DNA of 64,000 nt from Candidatus Steffania adelgidicola (GCF_020541225.1 NZ_CP045889.1:992001-1056000); one strand, 5' to 3'. Positions 49,603 through 60,770 are shown, numbered from the stretch's first letter. A program made the numbers and translations. Notes: generated from the letters alone by a model not told the origin.

Positions 49603-50319
49603 TTATAAGAAATCCATCAGGGATGCTAATCGCGAAATTTCCAAATGCGGTAACAGACGTGTATTTGCGACTAGTGCGATATTAGCACCTCGATCGTTAA
49701 TCCAGCAGGCTTGCATACTACAACAGATAGCTCCGATGATATCCGTCTCTAAATTATCACCTACATGTAAAATGCTTTGTAGGGGTACATTTAGAAGTTC
49801 TGATGCCGTATAGAACATGTCTGGGTAAGGTTTAGCGCGACCAGCCTGACCAGCATATAAAATATAACGGAAATAACCAGCTAATCCACAGGCTGAAAGA
49901 GAAGCATTACCATTACTAATCGCTACCAGCGGCCAGCGCGCACTGAGTGCTGATAACGTATAGTGGGTTTCTGCTGGTACGTCAATCTGACTTCGCCAGC
50001 ACAGAACTACCTCCATAGCAACATTTGCACCGATGCGCGCCTCTTTCTGACTCAGCCCAGCATTACACATCGCCAGCTCCATCGAACACCGGCGCCATTT
50101 TCCTACATCGTGACAAATCTCCGGCTCGCGCTGTCTTAGCTCATATCGAAAACGCTTGTAGTCTTCCTGTTCTAAATTTCGTAGTGCAGGATGATATCGC
50201 TTTAAAAACTGCAGAGACTCGTACTCGGTACGAGTAATGACCGGTCGATTATCATAAAGGGTATCATCAAGGTCGAAAGTGAATGCGCGAATCTGGCGAA
50301 GAGGACGATAAAAATACAT
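49603..50319 (-). CDS. yigB: HAD-family phosphatase YigB (riboflavin pathway)
   Basis: Haloacid-dehalogenase-fold phosphatase; in E. coli it removes phosphate from the riboflavin precursor 5-amino-6-(5-phosphoribitylamino)uracil and can also act on FMN. The protein is 238 residues, the same as E. coli. Motif I FTFDLDDTLYD carries the nucleophile Asp. Motif II is VAISNGNAS, and the Lys of motif III is in GRAKPYPDMFY. Motif IV is LHVGDNLETDIIGA, and the C-terminal LLPHLEISRLASL is strongly conserved. It lies between dapF and uvrD in the E. coli order, but xerC and yigA between dapF and yigB have gone. Confidence 0.95.
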   Translation of the reverse strand: MYFYRPLRQIRAFTFDLDDTLYDNRPVITRTEYESLQFLKRYHPALRNLEQEDYKRFRYELRQREPEICHDVGKWRRCSMELAMCNAGLSQKEARIGANVAMEVVLCWRSQIDVPAETHYTLSALSARWPLVAISNGNASLSACGLAGYFRYILYAGQAGRAKPYPDMFYTASELLNVPLQSILHVGDNLETDIIGAICCSMQACWINDRGANIALVANTRLLPHLEISRLASLMDFL

Positions 50320-51353
50320 CAGATTTTTTCTTGTTGAGGCCTAAATTCTCTGGCATCATATACATACTACACCAGATGAAGTAGTAGGGGCTCGGTGCTC
50401 CTGTTATAGTCAAGCCTAACCAACATCTATCACTGAGTGATAGATGTTATACATATGGTGTATCACATCGATAGCTATCGCTTGATTTTAATGGAAAAGT
50501 TTAAATTTTCTCTCTACTTATACACTAACACTTCGATAGTGGATAGTCAAACTCCATAAACAGATTTTGATTATCCACTATATTAACATTTTATATCTTC
50601 GGTAGTCACAAACCGTAAAAGGGGAAAAAATACTATGAACACTGGGCTATTACCTCAACTTTTAGCAATTTTCGCCTCCTCTAAACCAACAATGGAATGT
50701 GACTCCACTCCAGTTGCTACACTTCCATCACCCCCCATCCTCCTCGTATCAAGATCCCCGTGATCAGATTATATTGATCATGGATTTTTCATATCTTCCG
50801 GAGCACCATAGTATTACTGTATAGCTGGGGATAATGGCGTGATTAATTACCATAATAATAGTGTAGTGATCTTGAAAGGACTATTTATAAAAATGACACA
50901 TCTTGGTAGGCTATAATAAGTGTGATCTGAGAGAAATAAAGATAGTCAGGAAGCTCTCCGACTTACCCATACAATTCGAGTATTATTCACCTAGTGGATA
51001 AAATAATGATAGCCTTAATTATAACACTTAATTTGAAACGGTGTATGTAACCTTCTGAATTATATGTCACTCCTAATGCGCAAGCCAATAAGATTTCTGT
51101 AACGTGCTTTAATTCGTTATTATGGAGAAGAGACTTCTCTACATAGGAGCAAAATAACATTATTCATTCATATTTATTATCTATCTATTACATTAAAACG
51201 TAGTAGCAATGCTCTACTCCTTGAAGTAAGCATAAAAACAATGAATTGGACATAAGATTATGATCTGCTTTATAATATACATAAAACAATCCGAGTAAAG
51301 CAGCAAAGATGACAGAATTCATTTCAATCTTTACTCAATCTCCACTCCTTATA
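50320..51353. other. region where yigA and xerC are expected
   Basis: About 1 kb of mostly AT-rich DNA. I could not read any XerC catalytic motif on the minus strand. A possible M23-peptidase fossil on the plus strand (50635-51000) is listed separately. If xerC is truly gone from the genome, chromosome-dimer resolution would depend on something else. Confidence 0.45.
50635..51000 (+). pseudogene. possible M23-type peptidase remnant
   Basis: A 42-codon frame starts after AAGGGG with MNTGLLPQLLAIFASSKP and ends at TGA (50761). Continuing through stops, the same frame reads IDHGFFISSGAP, then YYCIAGDNGVINYHNN and VVILKGLFIKMTHLGRL. The spacing resembles the HxGxD..GTPV...GDGxVV...IxHG...YMHL core of M23 metallopeptidases such as MepM. 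Matches are scattered, several stops intervene, and the first catalytic His is not secure. Confidence 0.25.
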
Positions 51354-52169
51354 TCATAGATGAATCACTCCATCATAGATATGAGTAGCTGGTCCGCTCA
51401 TATACAGCGGATGACCAGGTCCGCGCCAACTGACAGCTAGTCGACCACCAGGAAGATCAACCCGAACCTGCTCCGCTAGCTTCCCCTGTGAGATCCCTAC
51501 TGCGACTGCAGCACAAGCACCGCTACCACAGGCCTTTGTTTCACCGGCACCCCGTTCATAGACGCGAAGAGTAATATGACCGCGGTTTAACACTTGCATG
51601 AAACCGATATTAGCCCGTTCAGGAAAACGCTCATGATGCGCTAATACCGGACCAAGTTTCTCAACCGGAGCGCTATCCGCACCAATCACACAGTGTGGGT
51701 TTCCCATAGACACTACGCCACATAAAACGGTCTGTTCTCCCGTATTTATCATATAGCTTTTCTCAATTCTGGGTGCAAGAAATGGAATGTTCTTCGGATC
51801 AAAATTCGGCTCGCCCATATTCACACGGACCATATCGTCTTCGGTAATGGTTAATACCATACGTCCTGCCTGGGTACTAACGTAGATATCACGTTTATTA
51901 ATTAGATTTTTCATCTGTACAAAACGGGCAAAACAGCGAGCCCCATTACCACATTGCGCAACCTCGCTGCCATCAGAATTAAAAATCCGATAATGAAAAT
52001 CCAATTCCGGATCATAGGGCGGTTCTACTAGCAACAATTGATCAAATCCCACGCCGTAATGACGGTCTGATAGACGGCGAATTATTTCAGACGAAAAAAA
52101 GACATTTTGCGTAACGGCATCCACGACCATAAAATCATTACCAAGACCGTGCATTTTAGAGAATTTCAT
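51354..52169 (-). CDS. dapF: diaminopimelate epimerase
   Basis: Cofactor-free racemase converting LL- to meso-diaminopimelate, the cross-linking amino acid of peptidoglycan and the last precursor of lysine. The protein is 271 residues (E. coli 274). The two catalytic cysteines lie in [12 protein letters not shown] (about Cys73) and [14 protein letters not shown] (about Cys214). [13 protein letters not shown] near the start, [10 protein letters not shown] and NMGEPNFDP are also conserved. It lies 67 bases after lptM, keeping the E. coli order. With dapA in this window, two of the pathway enzymes are accounted for. Confidence 0.98.
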   Translation of the reverse strand: MKFSKMHGLGNDFMVVDAVTQNVFFSSEIIRRLSDRHYGVGFDQLLLVEPPYDPELDFHYRIFNSDGSEVAQCGNGARCFARFVQMKNLINKRDIYVSTQAGRMVLTITEDDMVRVNMGEPNFDPKNIPFLAPRIEKSYMINTGEQTVLCGVVSMGNPHCVIGADSAPVEKLGPVLAHHERFPERANIGFMQVLNRGHITLRVYERGAGETKACGSGACAAVAVGISQGKLAEQVRVDLPGGRLAVSWRGPGHPLYMSGPATHIYDGVIHL

Positions 52170-52236
52170 GTTTCACTCCCTTGAGTAGCCGATAACGCAC
52201 CTACTAGATAGATAGGGATCTGTATTACAATTGCGG

Positions 52237-52455
52237 TTATTCAATCCCAACAATAGAATCTCTTCTAATGTTACTGCTAGGTAAGACTCGCTGTATTAGA
52301 GAGTCAATTAAGAACGGCGTGCTTGTTAGATGACGCTGTTGTTCACGTTTATCCGTTTTTTCTATCACAGGAAAATCAATAGGGCCTTTTAGGCCGCATC
52401 CATAGAGTCCCAGAATTATCAACCTCACTATTATATAACGCAATGTGTTTTTCAT
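52237..52455 (-). CDS. lptM: LPS-assembly lipoprotein LptM (YifL)
   Basis: Small outer-membrane lipoprotein that helps oxidative maturation of LptD in the LPS translocon. The protein is 72 residues (E. coli 67). The signal peptide ends in the lipobox LGLYGC with the lipidated Cys at residue 20. It is followed directly by the family hallmark GLKGPIDFPVIEK (E. coli GLKGPLYFPPADK). The remaining tail is variable, as usual. It sits immediately upstream of dapF exactly as in E. coli. The hydrophobic core is shorter and more polar than in E. coli, but the conserved block makes the identification firm. Confidence 0.85.
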   Translation of the reverse strand: MKNTLRYIIVRLIILGLYGCGLKGPIDFPVIEKTDKREQQRHLTSTPFLIDSLIQRVLPSSNIRRDSIVGIE

Positions 52456-53872
52456 TTTTCTGATTACCTATCTCGTATTTATCCCCGCTCTCTGTGAGGA
52501 GACTTAGGATATAAAAAGTATCCATCAACCTCATCTGAAAATAAGGCGGCACAGAATATCTAGTAATCAGGCCATCACCAGTAGTGTATTTTTTAAAACA
52601 TTCACTTTTAACGGTGATCTTCATGTTTTTTAAAATATAATATCGGGGTTACTATCTAATACTGCTTAAGGCGGTGCTTGTTTTTATTAGTATCGATGTA
52701 AGATGTTCTCAACCACTAAACTAGAACAAAAAGAGTTTTCTTACAAAAACGCCAAAACTCTCCTTTCCTTGTGCTGAGAGGAGGCTTACTAACAAAACAA
52801 TCTTTTATGTTCCTTTTTATTTATTCATTAGTACCAAAGAGTCTCCCAATCGGAGATGCGCTGGCTTAAAATTACGATGAAGTATTGTAATATCGACGAG
52901 TATCTTTACCTTCATTGAAAGGGATAACAATACATTAAATCACACTATTCCCTCCCAAAAAAAAGATAGCATGACAATATTTCATTTCGAATTCATCAAG
53001 ATACTATATGTTTATATGTAAACATTTGGCTGATATATTTTAACAAATTGAGATTTTTCTATCTCCTTCACTTTATGAATATACTGCACTCCGCGTTATA
53101 TCTTACTAACAGTAATCAAGCTCACTAAGATACCGTACAATACAGAAAACCATCGTGATCGCTAAAAGATTCTCAATCGGTAGAAAAATTTTCTCGCAAA
53201 GGACCCATATAAGGTTTTCTAAAAACATAATGGGATCGTCTGTAGAAAAATAGGAAATTTATCCATAATACTTAACAACATTATATATTGTACTTGTAAG
53301 GAATAATCGCAGGGTGCTTGCCAATAATATTTATATAAAGTGTATGCATATTAACGTGGCAGTTTCCTCAAATGAAGTTCTAATCTCGAGAATAATCACT
53401 ACTAGTCATGAAGAACAACCATCATGATTTTTTCTCTTCGCCAATATGTTTTCTGATCTATCTATTTAAAAATTCAGTTAAGCCTAATCAACGCTATATC
53501 ATGCAGTACCAAATTACTATTCCTCATATATACATCTAAATAACAACTAACAATACCAAAAAACAGCACCCTCACTCTAAGTTATAAAATTCACTGATTC
53601 CAAAAATATAACTTAGTTATACTCATGTATAAAATTTACATAAAATAACCCGGCAGATTACATCTAAAACATGAGTAGCTGAATAAACTAAAGAAGCTGT
53701 CCCTGTAAATCACGTATTCGCTTCTGGTAAAGCGCTAAAGATCACATTATAGTGCTAGATGCTATTGAAAAAGAAATATTTATTTAATCAATCTTAGGGA
53801 CTAAGATTTCATATATTCATGAAAACCCAACAAAAAAATTTAAAATAAAACTATTTAAAACTATTGAAAAAA
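52456..53872. other. gene desert between lptM and the comEC remnant
   Basis: AT-rich. cyaY and cyaA, next to lptM in E. coli, are not recognisable. An 82-codon frame at 52376-52624 (minus) overlaps lptM and has no family features. The upstream two thirds of comEC would be expected at the right end and could not be read. Confidence 0.45.
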
Positions 53873-54250
53873 CCGCACGGGTTTCTCTAGTTCATTACTA
53901 CAGCCACTTTCAAGTTCTACAGGCGTTCGGATTAAAACATTAATAACATCTACTCTGAAGTTTTACTTTAATCAACCGGTCTTACGCGATAAAATAAGGC
54001 AGATAAAAATATAGTATCACTACAATAGAATATCCTTCAGAAACATCCTCTACAAATCACGGGGATAAAAAGGCTAACTGTAGCCTCGACACCCCATACG
54101 GTCGAGGGGTACTGCTCTATCAGCTTTCCATGAAAATAAAACGGAATCATGATACTCTGATAATGTTATGGGTAGCAGGGAGAAGAAAGTTTTATCAACG
54201 AGCGCTTGAAGCACCAACCAACCGGGGTCAAATTTTTTATTCATGACACA
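53873..54250 (+). pseudogene. C-terminal remnant of comEC/ycaI
   Basis: Immediately before msbA, where ycaI (comEC/rec2 family, DNA-uptake channel) lies in E. coli. The fossil shows PHG followed by FSSSLLQPLSSSTG, then FYFNQPVLRDKIRQ (E. coli HHGSSTSSSLPLLQ ... RLPSVKVKDRYQ). After a gap and frame change come LDTPYGRGVLLYQLS (E. coli RDTPYHGQLSVNFS) and RRKFYQRA near the expected end (LPRWYHQW). Order and spacing agree with the C-terminal metallo-beta-lactamase-like domain, and stops interrupt it. Only the last part is legible. Confidence 0.6.
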
Positions 54251-54320
54251 TGTGGTAGTTTGGCGTCACTTCACAAACAAGTAGAATAAACAGTTATTTA
54301 ATCTCGGCAACGGTGAATGA

Positions 54321-56069
54321 ATGCAAAACGATAAAGATCTTTCCACTTGGGGGACCTTCCAGCGCCTCTGGCCAATGATTTCACCTTTCAAAATAGGTCT
54401 GATCTTCGCGGTGATTGCCCTGATTCTCAATGCCGCTAGCGATACCTTTATGCTATCGCTACTTAAACCATTGCTAGATGAAGGGTTTGGAAAAACTAAC
54501 AGCAACATTCTGGTCTGGATGCCTCTTATAGTTATCGGTCTAATGGTTCTTCGCGGTATCAGCAGTTTTTTTTCCAGCTATTGCGTATCCTGGGTGTCTG
54601 GCAAAGTAGTCATGAACATGCGATGCCGACTATTTAATCACATGATGGACATGTCAGTATCTTTTTTCGATCAGCAGTCTATTGGCACTCTGCTTTCACG
54701 CATTACCCATGATTCCGAACAGGTGGCTTCTTCATCATCCGGCGCATTAATTACTGTAATACGTGAAGGAGCCTCGATTGTTGCTCTTTTTGCGATGATG
54801 TTTTATTACAGCTGGCAGCTATCGCTGATTTTAGTAGTCATTGCGCCCCTCGTCTCCTGTGTTATTCGGGTAGTATCGAAACGATTTCGCCAAATTAGTC
54901 AAAGAATGCAAAACACCATGGGGCAAGTTACCACTAGCGCTGAGCAAATGTTAAAAGGGCATAAAGAAGTGCTAATTTTTGGTGGTCAAACAGTAGAAAA
55001 CGAACGTTTTAACAACGTTAGCAACCACATGCGCCAACAGAGCATGAAAATGGTAGCCACCTCTTCTCTCTCAGATCCGATAATTCAGTTTATCGCGTCC
55101 CTTGCACTGGCTTTTGTTTTATATGCTGCTAGTTTCCCTTCCGTAATGGAAACTTTAAGTGCAGGTAGCATTACTGTCGTATTTTCATCAATGATTGCTC
55201 TAATGCGACCACTCAAATCTCTCACCAACGTTAATGCGCAGTTTCAACGGGGGATGGGTGCCTGCCAACCTCTATTTGCTATTCTTGATATGGAAACTGA
55301 AAAGGATGAAGGTACACTAAACGTTGAGCGCGTCAAAGGTGAAATTATTTTCCAGAACGTTACTTTCGCCTATCCAGGAAAACAGACACCTTCTCTATAT
55401 AACATTAACTTGACTATTCCTGCAGGTCATACGATGGCCTTAGTCGGACGTTCCGGTTCTGGTAAATCAACTATAGCCAACCTATTCACACGTTTTTATG
55501 ATATCCAACAAGGAAAAATCTTGCTAGATGGTACTGATTTGCGCGCCTATAAGCTCACTTCACTGCGTAATCAGATGGCATTAGTTTCCCAAAACGTGCA
55601 TTTATTTAACGATACTATCGCTAATAACATCGCTTACGCCTGTAAGACAACCTACTCAAGAGAGCAGGTTGAAAATGCAGCAAGAATGGCTCATGCAATT
55701 GATTTTATTAAGAAAATGGAAAATGGATTAGATACGGTAATAGGTGAAAATGGCATCTCGCTCTCCGGAGGTCAACGTCAACGCATTGCAATTGCACGCG
55801 CTTTATTACGTGATTGTCCGATCTTGATCCTCGATGAAGCTACCTCTTCACTTGATAGTGAGTCCGAACGAGAAATTCAAAAAGCTCTGGATACTCTTCA
55901 GAAAAATCGCACCTCCCTAGTGATTGCGCATCGCCTGTCTACCGTTGAAAAAGCTGATGAAATTCTGGTAGTGGAAGAGGGGAGAATCGTTGAGCGCGGC
56001 AATCATGAAGAACTACTATCTCGCCAAGGAGGTTATGCCCAGCTCCATAGATTACAGTTTGGTCAATGA
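54321..56069 (+). CDS. msbA: lipid A flippase MsbA
   Basis: Homodimeric ABC exporter flipping core-lipid A across the inner membrane. The protein is 582 residues, the same as E. coli. The N-terminal half holds six membrane helices (to about residue 330). The nucleotide-binding domain has Walker [17 protein letters not shown] near 376, the Q-loop [13 protein letters not shown], signature [17 protein letters not shown], Walker [13 protein letters not shown] and switch His [14 protein letters not shown]. The conserved [13 protein letters not shown] and [20 protein letters not shown] segments are intact. Its last four bases (ATGA) overlap lpxK, so the two are translationally coupled. It is preceded by the comEC remnant. 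Confidence 0.98.
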   Translation: MQNDKDLSTWGTFQRLWPMISPFKIGLIFAVIALILNAASDTFMLSLLKPLLDEGFGKTNSNILVWMPLIVIGLMVLRGISSFFSSYCVSWVSGKVVMNMRCRLFNHMMDMSVSFFDQQSIGTLLSRITHDSEQVASSSSGALITVIREGASIVALFAMMFYYSWQLSLILVVIAPLVSCVIRVVSKRFRQISQRMQNTMGQVTTSAEQMLKGHKEVLIFGGQTVENERFNNVSNHMRQQSMKMVATSSLSDPIIQFIASLALAFVLYAASFPSVMETLSAGSITVVFSSMIALMRPLKSLTNVNAQFQRGMGACQPLFAILDMETEKDEGTLNVERVKGEIIFQNVTFAYPGKQTPSLYNINLTIPAGHTMALVGRSGSGKSTIANLFTRFYDIQQGKILLDGTDLRAYKLTSLRNQMALVSQNVHLFNDTIANNIAYACKTTYSREQVENAARMAHAIDFIKKMENGLDTVIGENGISLSGGQRQRIAIARALLRDCPILILDEATSSLDSESEREIQKALDTLQKNRTSLVIAHRLSTVEKADEILVVEEGRIVERGNHEELLSRQGGYAQLHRLQFGQ

Positions 56070-57067
56070 TTACTCGAATCTGGTCTGGAGCCTCAGCGAT
56101 CTATTTACTATTACTACCCCTTTCTTGGCTATATGGTTTAATTACAGGGTTGATCCGATATAGCTACCGTCATGGCTGGCGAAAAGTTTTTTGCTTTCCA
56201 TTACCTATTGTAGTGATAGGTAATCTAACCAGCGGGGGTAACGGTAAAACACCAGTGGTGATATGGTTAGTAACGCAACTTCAGAAACGCGGGTGGCGAG
56301 TCGGAGTGGTTTCACGAGGCTATGGCGAACGTGCAGAACACTATCCCTTAATACTAAACGCTACAACAACCAGCCAGCAGTGCGGCGATGAACCACTCCT
56401 AATCTGGCAGCGTACCGGTGCGCCAGTGGCAGTGTCACCACGACGCCCCGAGGCGGTAGAGGCGCTACTGCGAGCACAGCCTCTAGACGTGGTAGTAAGC
56501 GATGACGGTTTGCAACATTATGCGCTAGGACGAGATATAGAGTGGGTTGTCATCGACGGTGAGAGTCGATTCGGTAACGGTTGGTGGTTACCCGCCGGCC
56601 CTATGCGAGAACGGGCCAACCGCCTACATAAAGTGCAAGCCATCATTATTAACGGCGGAAACGCCCGTTCTGGTGAGGTACAGATGTCACTTGACGCCGG
56701 CGAGGTAGTAAATTTACTGAGCGGCGAACGACGCGATATAACTAGTCTAACTCCAGTAGTGGCAATGGCTGGCATTGCTCATCCAATGCGATTTTTTTCC
56801 ACGATACGAAGAGCTGGAGCATCACCATTGCGAGAAGTGATATTCAGTGATCACAAGACCTACCGACAGGAGATGCTCCGCACACTAGTCAATTCAGATG
56901 AACACTTATTAATGACAGAAAAAGACGCAGTTAAATGCCGCCCTTTTGCTCTTACTAATTGGTGGTATTTACCTGTAGACGTACGACTGCCCAGTAACTC
57001 AGCAGATATCTTACTAAGATCTATTGAGGAAGTCATTCGGTATACAGCAGCACAGAGCGAAGAATAG
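56066..57067 (+). CDS. lpxK: tetraacyldisaccharide 4'-kinase LpxK
   Basis: Phosphorylates the 4' position of the lipid A disaccharide at the inner-membrane face, producing lipid IVA, the substrate of WaaA. The protein is 333 residues (E. coli 328). An N-terminal membrane anchor ([21 protein letters not shown]) is followed by P-loop [55 protein letters not shown] and [34 protein letters not shown] and [14 protein letters not shown] are also conserved. It overlaps msbA by ATGA. ycaR and kdsB, next in E. coli, are missing. With WaaA, WaaE and MsbA it shows that LPS synthesis is an active function under selection. Confidence 0.97.
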   Translation: MITRIWSGASAIYLLLLPLSWLYGLITGLIRYSYRHGWRKVFCFPLPIVVIGNLTSGGNGKTPVVIWLVTQLQKRGWRVGVVSRGYGERAEHYPLILNATTTSQQCGDEPLLIWQRTGAPVAVSPRRPEAVEALLRAQPLDVVVSDDGLQHYALGRDIEWVVIDGESRFGNGWWLPAGPMRERANRLHKVQAIIINGGNARSGEVQMSLDAGEVVNLLSGERRDITSLTPVVAMAGIAHPMRFFSTIRRAGASPLREVIFSDHKTYRQEMLRTLVNSDEHLLMTEKDAVKCRPFALTNWWYLPVDVRLPSNSADILLRSIEEVIRYTAAQSEE

Positions 57068-58178
57068 GAGTAGAAATATAAACGTATACCTCAGTATACC
57101 ATCCGCCAAAAAAGAATATCCGCGGAAGCAGATGTTCTAAACCATATCATGGTAGTCATGCGCAGAGGTTCATGGTCTCCGAAAGACTGTATAGAGAGAG
57201 ATATTTTCATCCCTCCGATTTTTTATTACTCACCATACCATTTTTCTACAGGTAAAACTTTATTTAAGCATTTTTTACTAAAAATGCTTACAATTTAGAA
57301 TATTATTCCACTCTCTTCTTCATTGAGAAATAACTCAAAAAATATCATCAGAGTTAATACAACTATCATGATGACTTTAGCTCCATGAGATAGATACTCA
57401 TCATTAAAATCAAAGCCAAATTTAAACAAGTAAACGACCAATAGTACACACAGATATACTTCTCGTTATTCACAGATAACGAGGTCCCCTATTCTACACG
57501 CTATACTATATCATTTAGGATAAATAATATATGCTTCTGCATAGAATATGGTTTCTATTGAAAAATTCGTAGAAAAGATTGAAGTTGCATTATAAGATTT
57601 GCACGTCAAGATAGCTTCACTACTACCTTTAGTAGTACAGTATTATAAGACGGAATGCGTGCAAGGAATAATTCTTTTCTTTATTTTTACCTTACGTTGG
57701 AGTTGCGTTACTTGTAGTAAGTAGTATGCAGCAAGATAACCAACCTGTAACAGGTTAATTACCGTTAGAATATATGTATATTGAGTACATTAATATATGT
57801 CGTATTAACCAGATTCTAAAACAGTATAATAAAAAAATTATTCACGTCTCAATTTTATTTAACAGTGTTTTTTGATTTATATAAAGATATACATTTTTAA
57901 AAAAACGTATAACACCGATAAAAAATTCTTTTTTTTCAATGCTTCAATAATATACAATCAACCATCATTAATACTGAGTATTGAGTAGACTGACCCTCTT
58001 ATGTTAATCAGATCTGAATCTGATTCAACATAAGTAAACAATAAAAGGTTTTATTGCGAAATAAGCAGTGTTTACTGAGTCCGGATACTCTCCTCTTGAT
58101 TTATTTCTAGCGACGATGCTGAAAATCAACGAGAATACCACGTCTTAGCATAAAATGAATATCGAGTAAAATATAATA
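57068..58178. other. gene desert between lpxK and ffs
   Basis: AT-rich with nothing supportable; ycaQ, ycaR and kdsB are not recognisable. Confidence 0.5.
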
Positions 58179-58290
58179 GGTGGAGGCTGTGCCAGCGCTA
58201 TCCCTACACACACATCCCTTGCTATGGCTGCTTCCTTCCGGACCTGACCAAGTTTACAAGATAGTGCTGTAAGAGCCTAACAGAGCCTCC
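58179..58290 (-). ncRNA. ffs: 4.5S RNA of the signal recognition particle
   Basis: About 112 bases (E. coli 114). Read on the minus strand it begins GGAGGCTCTGTTAGG and contains the universal apical-loop and symmetric-loop sequence GGTCAGGTCCGGAAGGAAGC in full, ending with GCACAGCCTCCACC. The two ends pair (GGAGGCT/AGCCTCC), giving the long rod typical of SRP RNA. The stem between has drifted relative to E. coli while the Ffh-binding core is unchanged. It works with Ffh (not in the window) and FtsY (33648-35144). Confidence 0.97.
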
Positions 58291-58941
58291 ATTGGAGGAT
58301 TGTTCTAATAAATCTTGTTTCATTATTTATGAAAGTTTAGGTAATTACAAGTCAGATCAAAAAAAAATATTTTTTTCGACTGATAACCGTGATTGAGTTA
58401 CCATGATACTAATGTAGTAGTAACTCTATGATGATCTAATCATATCTCGTTTTAGTTTTTTTTTAAAAATGAATTTATAAGAAAAATTCTCCATCTCCGA
58501 TAGAGAATTTTTTACATAGCAAATTCCCTAATAGTTTCTTTGGGGGCTTGTTACTTTTTAAAAATCACAGGTAAGATTTTTTAATATGTTATCGATCATA
58601 ATGGTATTTCTCAATTGTAACTGAATTTTGTTTAAGCGGTATGACCTCCTTACAGGAGGGACCTTATTTAAGGTAGTTATTACAAGATAGCTTGCGCGCT
58701 ATATATTCGAAAAAAGTCAAAAAGTTTACTTTTTATCACCAAGCATCATAAACCCAAAAATCAGAGTCACTTTGATGCCTATAAATCACCAGCATTATAT
58801 AAGAAAGACTTGCTCTACTTTTTTATGAGCTTCTTTCTGGTCATATATTCATTCCCATATCCCTAAAAATCTTGAGTCGTCTCAGATTACTATCTATATC
58901 AATCAGTCACAGATTCCCGTAAAGAATTATCATTCTTTATT
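58291..58941. other. intergenic between ffs and the rpiA terminator
   Basis: AT-rich. serA, downstream of rpiA in E. coli, is not recognisable. The ffs promoter should lie at the left end; no box was confidently identified. Confidence 0.5.
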
Positions 58942-58993
58942 TAAAATAAAAAACACCACACAAAATCACCTATAAACATGGACGATTTTGTGT
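58942..58993 (-). terminator. likely rpiA terminator
   Basis: ACACAAAATC (58958-58967) / GATTTTGTGT (58984-58993) form a 10-bp stem with a 16-base loop. On the minus strand it is followed by GGTGTTTTTTATTTTAA. It lies about 170 bases after the rpiA stop. Confidence 0.65.
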
Positions 58994-59165
58994 AGTAATG
59001 AATATTAATGTACACTCATGATCTGTAACTAAAAGTTAGTTTACCGATTTTATCACCCTTGATGCTCTAACTTTGGTATACTTATTAGACACTTATCTAT
59101 CTTATTAGAAGATTATTAAGAGTAAATATCCAAGACATTTATCTTTTGTCTATTTATATAGAATC

Positions 59166-59822
59166 TTACCGCATAATTTTAATGCCTTGCTCGCTGCCAA
59201 TAAGCGCCATATCAGCGGTTCGGCACGCGAATAAACCGACGGTAACACATCCAGGAATGTTATTTATTTTCTCTTCCAGAAACACCGCATCTAAGATTGC
59301 AAGATTATGCACATCTAAAATGATATTACCATTATCGGTCACGACACCTTGGCGATAGACGGGAGTCCCCCCCAAACGCACCAATTCACGGGCTACCCAG
59401 GCACGAGCCATAGGAATTACTTCAACCGGAAGAGGAAACGTGCCAAGCATATCTACCAGCTTACTAGCATCGGCAATACAGATGAACTCGCGCGCTACAG
59501 CCGCGATAATTTTTTCTCGAGTCAAGGCAGCACCCCCGCCTTTAATCATCTGCATTTTCCTGTTAATCTCATCAGCACTATCCACGTAAACATCCACTAT
59601 ACCTATATCATTAAGGTCGAATAATGGAATCCCAAGACTTTTTACTTTCTCAGATGAAGCCTCTGAACTGGAAACTACACCTTCAATTTTCTGCCTAATA
59701 GATCCCAGTGCCTCAATAAAGCACGAAGTGGTCGAGCCAGTCCCGACTCCCACAATACTTCCGGGTTGTATATATTGGAGTGCCGCCCAACCCACCGATT
59801 TTTTCAATTTACCCTGTATCAT
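59166..59822 (-). CDS. rpiA: ribose-5-phosphate isomerase A
   Basis: Interconverts ribose-5-phosphate and ribulose-5-phosphate in the non-oxidative pentose phosphate pathway. The protein is 218 residues (E. coli 219). [15 protein letters not shown] (phosphate site) lies near residue 25. The catalytic region is [10 protein letters not shown] with Asp81 and Asp84, then [16 protein letters not shown] with Lys94 and Glu103. Residue 82, Gly in the E. coli DGADEIN motif, is Ser here, probably tolerated. [11 protein letters not shown] and the C-terminal [16 protein letters not shown] are conserved. It stands alone; argP and serA of the E. coli neighbourhood are missing. A probable terminator follows it. 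Confidence 0.97.
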   Translation of the reverse strand: MIQGKLKKSVGWAALQYIQPGSIVGVGTGSTTSCFIEALGSIRQKIEGVVSSSEASSEKVKSLGIPLFDLNDIGIVDVYVDSADEINRKMQMIKGGGAALTREKIIAAVAREFICIADASKLVDMLGTFPLPVEVIPMARAWVARELVRLGGTPVYRQGVVTDNGNIILDVHNLAILDAVFLEEKINNIPGCVTVGLFACRTADMALIGSEQGIKIMR

Positions 59823-60394
59823 GGTCTCTTTTATCCGTGTATAACTCTATGTGGTTAACAGTATAAATTATATCTTTTTAGTAAAAGCTAAAAGATTTCC
59901 ATAACTACAGATTCAGATAGTTATCTGATAAGATTCATCATTCTATGATGCTTAAACTCGAAGGATCTTTTAAAATCTTAAATCGCCACCCTTATACGAT
60001 GATAATCAATCATCATTGCATACTTTATAATAATCTTTTCATGTAAGCTGAAGATGGATATGTAAATATAACTTGTAAAAAAGACAAGACATCCTAATAG
60101 GATTAGCTAGTCAAAAAATAGACTAGTATTTGTTTTAAAATTAATATTTTTTCTTAATTTTCGATCATGGTTAATTGGATGCAGATCTAGCGAATATCTG
60201 AGCGATCTCAGAAGGAGATAACAGAAATTCATGATGAATTTCGAATGTATGTCTCTTATAGAGACAGAAACCTTATATACAATATAAATTCATTAGCCTA
60301 TATAAAATATATAAAATATATAATATATATAATATATAATCAAAAGCAAATAGCTTAGCTATATCTAAATGCTCACCTATTTTAAAATAGGAAA
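59823..60394. other. intergenic between lpp terminator and rpiA
   Basis: AT-rich; argP not recognisable. An (AT)-rich simple-sequence tract lies at about 60299-60340. Confidence 0.5.
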
Positions 60395-60421
60395 GAAATA
60401 GCGCACAAAGTGCGCTATTTC
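60381..60421 (-). terminator. lpp terminator
   Basis: GAAATAGCGCAC (60395-60406) / GTGCGCTATTTC (60410-60421) form a perfect 12-bp stem with an AAA loop, about 20 bases after the lpp stop. On the minus strand it runs into TTTCCTATTTT. The GCGCAC core recalls the E. coli lpp terminator. Confidence 0.85.
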
Positions 60422-60439
60422 TGATACATATCAGCACCC

Positions 60440-60676
60440 TTATTTACGGTAAGGGGTAACTTGGTTATCTAAATGTGAATTAGCACGAACAGAGTCGTCT
60501 TTAGCCCCCTCTATGTCTGAGCGCAACACGTTGACATCGCTACTGATCTGATCCGCTTTGGCGTTTAGTGTCTCAACGTCAGAAGATAATTGATCAATTT
60601 TAGCGTTGCGAGAGCAACCAGCCAGAAGAGTGGGAATTAAAATTCCCGCTGCTAGTACCAGTTTGGTATGATTCAT
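60440..60676 (-). CDS. lpp: major outer-membrane lipoprotein Lpp (Braun lipoprotein)
   Basis: Trimeric helical lipoprotein that links the outer membrane covalently to peptidoglycan. The protein is 78 residues, the same as E. coli. The signal peptide ends in lipobox LLAGC, with lipidated Cys21. The mature part keeps the heptad-rich [19 protein letters not shown] and [13 protein letters not shown]. The last residues YRK provide the C-terminal lysine joined to diaminopimelate. GAGGGTATTAATA-like leader AGGGTATTAATA precedes the ATG, as in E. coli. With promoter and terminator also conserved, the whole unit has been held under strong selection amid deserts. It implies a DAP-type wall and LD-transpeptidase activity encoded elsewhere. 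Confidence 0.98.
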   Translation of the reverse strand: MNHTKLVLAAGILIPTLLAGCSRNAKIDQLSSDVETLNAKADQISSDVNVLRSDIEGAKDDSVRANSHLDNQVTPYRK

Positions 60677-60716
60677 TATTAATACCCTTGAAATTACGTT
60701 ACGTGTTATATCGGAT

Positions 60717-60770
60717 CACAAGTATTACACAAACGATTTTTAAATGAGAAAAAATTTTCACGTCGTAATT
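60717..60770 (-). promoter_or_regulatory. lpp promoter
   Basis: On the minus strand the sequence TTTGTGTAATACTTGTG (-10 TAATACT at 60721-60727) is nearly identical to the E. coli lpp promoter. It is followed by a short AT-rich leader ending in AGGGTATTAATA before the ATG. The -35 region is AT-rich and less clear. Confidence comes from direct resemblance, not from scoring. Confidence 0.82.

Noticed and set aside
52376-52624. 82-codon minus-strand frame upstream of and overlapping lptM.
   Set aside because: It does not resemble CyaY or CyaA, overlaps the well-supported lptM start, and has AT-driven composition.
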